In this document: in pieces, positions 60,868 to 64,000 of the stretch | Layout: each line of letters opens with the position of its first letter | How positions within the stretch are numbered: position 1 is the stretch's first letter | Source of the DNA: Bradyrhizobium diazoefficiens | GTDB lineage: Bacteria > Pseudomonadota > Alphaproteobacteria > Rhizobiales > Xanthobacteraceae | Assembly: GCF_018131015.1 (NCBI RefSeq) | Contig: NZ_JAFCJJ010000011.1 | Span: 62,001-126,000 of the forward strand | Direction: 5' to 3' | Length of the DNA: 64,000 nucleotides | The notes under the pieces: generated by a model | The model's database searches: none | The model's input: the letters and a program-made list of their open reading frames with translations, nothing else | What the model was told of the DNA's origin: nothing | Position numbers and translations under genes: made by a program

Positions 60868-62379
60868 ATGACGGTTGCGATCGAGATGGGGCAGACCACG
60901 GCAGGCGCCGCGGCCGCCATGGACCTCGAGGAATTACTGGCGACCCGTCTCCTGGTGCAGGGCAATTCGGGCTCCGGCAAATCGCATCTGCTGCGCCGGC
61001 TGCTGGAGCAGAGCGCGCCCTGGGTGCAGCAGGCCATCATCGATCCCGAAGGCGATTTCGTCACGCTGGCCGAGCGCTTCGGCCATCTCGTGATCGAGGC
61101 CGAGGACCACACCGAGCGCGGCCTGCAGGTCGCCGGCGAGCGCGCGCGGCTGCACCGCGTCTCCACCGTGCTCAATCTCGAAGGCCTCGACGCCGAGAAC
61201 CAGATGCGGCGTGCCGCGGCGTTCCTCGGCGGCCTGTTCGACGTCGATCGCGATCATTGGTACCCGATGCTCGTGGTCGTGGACGAGGCGCAGCTGTTTG
61301 CGCCGGCGGTCGCGGGCGAAGTGTCGGACGAAGCGCGAAAGCTCTCGCTCGGGGCCATGACCAATTTGATGTGCCGCGGCCGCAAGCGCGGCCTTGCCGG
61401 CATCATCGCGACCCAGCGGCTGGCCAAGCTCGCCAAGAACGTCGCGGCGGAAGCCTCCAACTTCCTGATGGGCCGGACCTTCCTCGACATCGACATGGCG
61501 CGCGCCGCCGACCTGCTCGGCATGGAACGGCGGCAGGCCGAAGCCTTTCGCGATCTCGAGCGCGGACAGTTCATGGCGCTTGGGCCTGCGCTATCGCGCC
61601 GTCCGCTGCGCCTCAACATCGGCCCGACCGCGACCTCCCCGCGCAACTCCACGCCGCGGCTGATGCCGCTGCCGGAAGCAACGCTCGAAGATGCGCGCGC
61701 GGTGATCCTGGCGGCGCCTCCGCCGGATGCCAGCCGGCCGCAGCGCCGGCCGGCGCCGGATCTTCTGGAGCAGCTCAGGGCGGCGAAATCCGCCGTGCCC
61801 GAGAGCCGCCCCGAGCCGATCGAGGTGCCGGTCAGCGCCGAGGAGCTGGCGGAGCGGCGCGAGCGCGTCGACCGCACTTTGCGCGCCGTGCTTGCCGCGC
61901 CCGATGCCGGTTTTCGCGCCGTCGGCGTACTCTACCAGGAGTTCGTGGTCCGCTGCCGCATCGAGGGGCTCGGCGCCGCCGTGCCCGACCTCACCGAATT
62001 CCGCCGCATGCTGACGCATGCGCGCGCCGGGCTCGGCACGGACATCTCGGGCGACGATGCCTGGCAGGAGGTGATGCTGCGCGCCTCGATCCTGCCCGAC
62101 GACATGCAGGGCGTATTCATGATGATCGCGCGCGCAGCCAAGGAAGGCTGGCCCTGCCCTGGCGACGCCGCGATCGCGCGCGCCTATGGCTCGCATTCGC
62201 TGCGCCGGGCGCAGCGGCTGCTCGGCTACATGGAGGAGCAGGGCCTGATCGTCTGCCAGTTCGACGGCGGCGGCCGCCGCTTCGTGACGCTGGTCGAGCT
62301 CGCCTGGGCCACCGCACCGGGCGATCCCAATGCGGACGATCTGCCGGCCGAGCCGGTTCAGAGCGCGGCGCCGGCCTGA
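60868..62379 (+). CDS. HerA-like ATP-binding protein
   Basis: A 503-residue ATPase. Walker A GNSGSGKSH (about 32-40) and Walker B MLVVVDEAQLF (Asp139, Glu140) are followed by GRKRGLAGIIATQRLAKLAK, the sensor area typical of HerA/FtsK-type DNA translocases. The C-terminal half (320-490) has no clear domain; RAQRLLGYMEEQGLIVCQFD may be a winged helix. No NurA nuclease or defence gene is near. Role unknown, possibly DNA pumping or conformational ATPase. Confidence 0.8.
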   Translation: MTVAIEMGQTTAGAAAAMDLEELLATRLLVQGNSGSGKSHLLRRLLEQSAPWVQQAIIDPEGDFVTLAERFGHLVIEAEDHTERGLQVAGERARLHRVSTVLNLEGLDAENQMRRAAAFLGGLFDVDRDHWYPMLVVVDEAQLFAPAVAGEVSDEARKLSLGAMTNLMCRGRKRGLAGIIATQRLAKLAKNVAAEASNFLMGRTFLDIDMARAADLLGMERRQAEAFRDLERGQFMALGPALSRRPLRLNIGPTATSPRNSTPRLMPLPEATLEDARAVILAAPPPDASRPQRRPAPDLLEQLRAAKSAVPESRPEPIEVPVSAEELAERRERVDRTLRAVLAAPDAGFRAVGVLYQEFVVRCRIEGLGAAVPDLTEFRRMLTHARAGLGTDISGDDAWQEVMLRASILPDDMQGVFMMIARAAKEGWPCPGDAAIARAYGSHSLRRAQRLLGYMEEQGLIVCQFDGGGRRFVTLVELAWATAPGDPNADDLPAEPVQSAAPA

Positions 62380-62382
62380 TCT

Positions 62383-64000
62383 TCAGAACTTTCCGGCCAG
62401 CGTCAGCCGCAGTGCGCGAGGCTCGGCCGGATGAACATGACGATCGGCAACACCGCCGATCGGCTCACCCGGCAGGCGCGATAGATAGTAATATTCGATC
62501 TGGTTGGTCTGCGCGTTGAAGAGATTGAGCACGTCGAACTGCAGCCTCAGTCCGCTGTCGAAGCGGTACCCTGCCCGCGCATTGAAGATCAGCGACGACA
62601 GCGACTGGGCGCTGTTGTCCTCGATCAGGGGCCGCGGGCCGAAATAGCGCGCCTTCAGTGCACCGAACCAGCCGGTTTCGCCGCCAAAGGTTATCGACGC
62701 GCTCCCGACCCATGCCGGCGCACCGGGGATGCGATCACCCGCGGGATCGAAATCGGTGAAGCGAGCGCGGCTATAGGCAATGTCGAGATCGAACGCCAAC
62801 CACGGCAGCGGCTTGTACTGGTTGACCCACTCCACTCCAAAGCGACGGCTTGGCCGGCTGGCTTCGGTGGTGCCGGCGTCGCCGACAAAGAGCAACTCCG
62901 AATCGAAATCCAGCACGAACACCGCGACCGAGCTGGTGAGACCACCGACCGCCTTGCTGCGGATGCCGAGCTCGGCGCCTTTCGACCGCACCAGCAGAGG
63001 GACGCGATCCTGCGGTGTCACCTTGTCGATGGGGTCGACCGTGATCGTCGCGCCGCGCAAATCATTGCTGTGCAGGCCGTAGCCGGCATTGCCGTACAAC
63101 TCGGTCCTGTACCAGGGACCGAGCACGATGCCGGCCTTCGGGCTTGCCATCGTGGCCTGGGCGTTGCCGGAATTTTCCGGCGTGTCGCTGCGGACGCGGC
63201 CGGCGAAGATGTCTTCGCGGACGCCGACGGTGGTGCGTAGCCAGTCGGTCCAGCGTGTCGTCGTGTCGGTCCAAAAGCCGACATTGCCTTCCTGCACGCG
63301 GTCATCGCGCGTAGTCGACAGCCGTACGCGCTGTTCGGTCGTGAACAGGCCGACGTGGATATCGTCGTAGCGGCTTTGTATGCCGGCGCGGGTTTGCGTC
63401 TCGAAGCCGCCGAACCGCCAGTCGAAGGCGTGCCGGGCGTCGAAGCCACCAAGGGTGCGACGATCGAGCTGGTTGAACTGGTCGCCATTGACCGGGTTGT
63501 CGAGCACGTAGGTGAAATTGTTGAAGAGCTGCAGGTCGGAGCGCACGACATAGGCGGTGACCCTGCTCTGGCCGTAGTCGCTCGAATGCGCCCAATTGCC
63601 GGACAGGCTGAAGCGGCTGGAGGTGCCCCCGTCGGTCGGATCCAGCGTACCGAAGCGACCGATGACTCCCTTCTCGACGGCGCGTTGCGCCACCTGGTCG
63701 GTCGCGTTCCAGCCGTTGGCATAGGCCATCGCAGCCAGCGCAAGTCCATCGGTCGGGGTACCCTGGCTGTAGTGCAGCATGCTGTTGATCTTGCGCACAT
63801 TGTCCGGCACGTCCCACGGGCCGTTATATCCGGCGCCTTCGATCGCCGTGAGCAGTGTGCCGTCGCCGACTGCAGTCGTTGCCGCTGCGAGACCCCGCCG
63901 GTAACCAAAACTGCCGAAGGTGACCTCCGCAAAATTCTTCGGCAGCTTGTCGACATAGTTGATTGCGACCGAACCCACGGAGCTGAAGTCACCCAAATCG
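62383..64000 (-). CDS. TonB-dependent outer-membrane receptor, 3' part
   Basis: The last 539 codons of a receptor whose start lies beyond the window. The fragment begins in the plug domain (GSVAINYVDKLPKNFAEVTF) and continues as an amphipathic beta barrel, ending in the terminal Phe (LRLTLAGKF) required by the BAM complex. The sequence RAGYRFDSGLRLQFDVLNLF is a typical last-strand motif. These channels import siderophores, cobalamin or other large solutes with energy from TonB; the ligand is unknown. The gene converges with the HerA-like ATPase after 3 bases. Confidence 0.9.
   Translation of the reverse strand, partial: DLGDFSSVGSVAINYVDKLPKNFAEVTFGSFGYRRGLAAATTAVGDGTLLTAIEGAGYNGPWDVPDNVRKINSMLHYSQGTPTDGLALAAMAYANGWNATDQVAQRAVEKGVIGRFGTLDPTDGGTSSRFSLSGNWAHSSDYGQSRVTAYVVRSDLQLFNNFTYVLDNPVNGDQFNQLDRRTLGGFDARHAFDWRFGGFETQTRAGIQSRYDDIHVGLFTTEQRVRLSTTRDDRVQEGNVGFWTDTTTRWTDWLRTTVGVREDIFAGRVRSDTPENSGNAQATMASPKAGIVLGPWYRTELYGNAGYGLHSNDLRGATITVDPIDKVTPQDRVPLLVRSKGAELGIRSKAVGGLTSSVAVFVLDFDSELLFVGDAGTTEASRPSRRFGVEWVNQYKPLPWLAFDLDIAYSRARFTDFDPAGDRIPGAPAWVGSASITFGGETGWFGALKARYFGPRPLIEDNSAQSLSSLIFNARAGYRFDSGLRLQFDVLNLFNAQTNQIEYYYLSRLPGEPIGGVADRHVHPAEPRALRLTLAGKF

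Noticed and set aside
1-64000. CRISPR arrays, tRNA genes, insertion sequences, prophage or integron features
   Set aside because: No regularly spaced repeats, no cloverleaf with CCA/TψC-type boxes, no transposase or integrase sequence was recognised.

Overview
The window reads as chromosome of a high-GC alphaproteobacterium, most probably Bradyrhizobium or a close relative. The basis is the flagellar gene set (FlaF, FlbT, MotC, MotE, MotD-type hook-length protein, an FtcR/Rem/LafR-type regulator, several short flagellins, no FliD/FliS/FlgM), plus short palindromic repeats of the kind scattered through Bradyrhizobium genomes. No tRNA, rRNA, CRISPR array, prophage or insertion sequence was seen.

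Layout. (1) 1-17,000 is a metabolic and envelope flank: the 5' part of a thiamine-diphosphate enzyme, a GlsB/YeaQ stress membrane protein, a transglutaminase-like protein, a sulfotransferase, an MFS transporter-carboxylesterase pair with a divergent TetR regulator, a class 3 lipase, mannonate dehydratase, a very large patatin with inserted membrane segments, a HAD phosphatase, an NAD-binding epimerase-like protein, a beta-lactamase-fold hydrolase and a Tat-exported dienelactone hydrolase. Two FNR/FixK-like palindromes sit in front of the stress protein and the transglutaminase. (2) 17,041-18,576 holds a MarR regulator and a membrane coiled-coil protein. (3) 19,382-55,284 is one flagellar cluster of about 36 kb, matching the lateral-flagellum type. 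It contains lafR, then on the minus strand flgE-flgK-flgL-flaF-flbT-flgD-fliQ-flhA-fliR plus four small genes, fliF-fliH-motB-motC-motD plus a lytic transglycosylase, three tandem flagellin genes, flgB-flgC-fliE-flgG-flgA-flgI-motE-flgH-fliL-fliP, and motA-fliM-(small ORF)-fliN-fliG-flhB. A DUF1217-type gene, flgF and fliI diverge on the plus strand. (4) 55,285-64,000 carries a second MarR regulator paralogous to the first, a repeat-rich stretch without genes, a ketopantoate-reductase-like protein, a cysteine-cluster protein with a winged-helix-like head, a small membrane protein with a His-rich tail, a HerA-like ATPase and the 3' part of a TonB-dependent receptor.

How the parts work together. 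The minus-strand operons encode the rod, hook, rings, export gate, switch, stator and filament of one motor. Many neighbouring genes overlap by 4 bases, which implies translational coupling. Reading the promoter regions shows a recurring pair of 11-bp direct repeats in front of the flagellins, motA, the DUF1217 operon, flgE and flgB. This spacing fits an OmpR/PhoB-type regulator, and LafR is the obvious candidate. LafR's receiver domain has lost the phospho-acceptor and the conserved lysine. All three flagellin genes also share a leader of roughly 110-130 nt with a conserved 52-bp block containing a stem supported by a G-U change. This is a plausible target for FlbT, encoded in the same cluster. 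These two regulatory layers are the most interesting content of the window.
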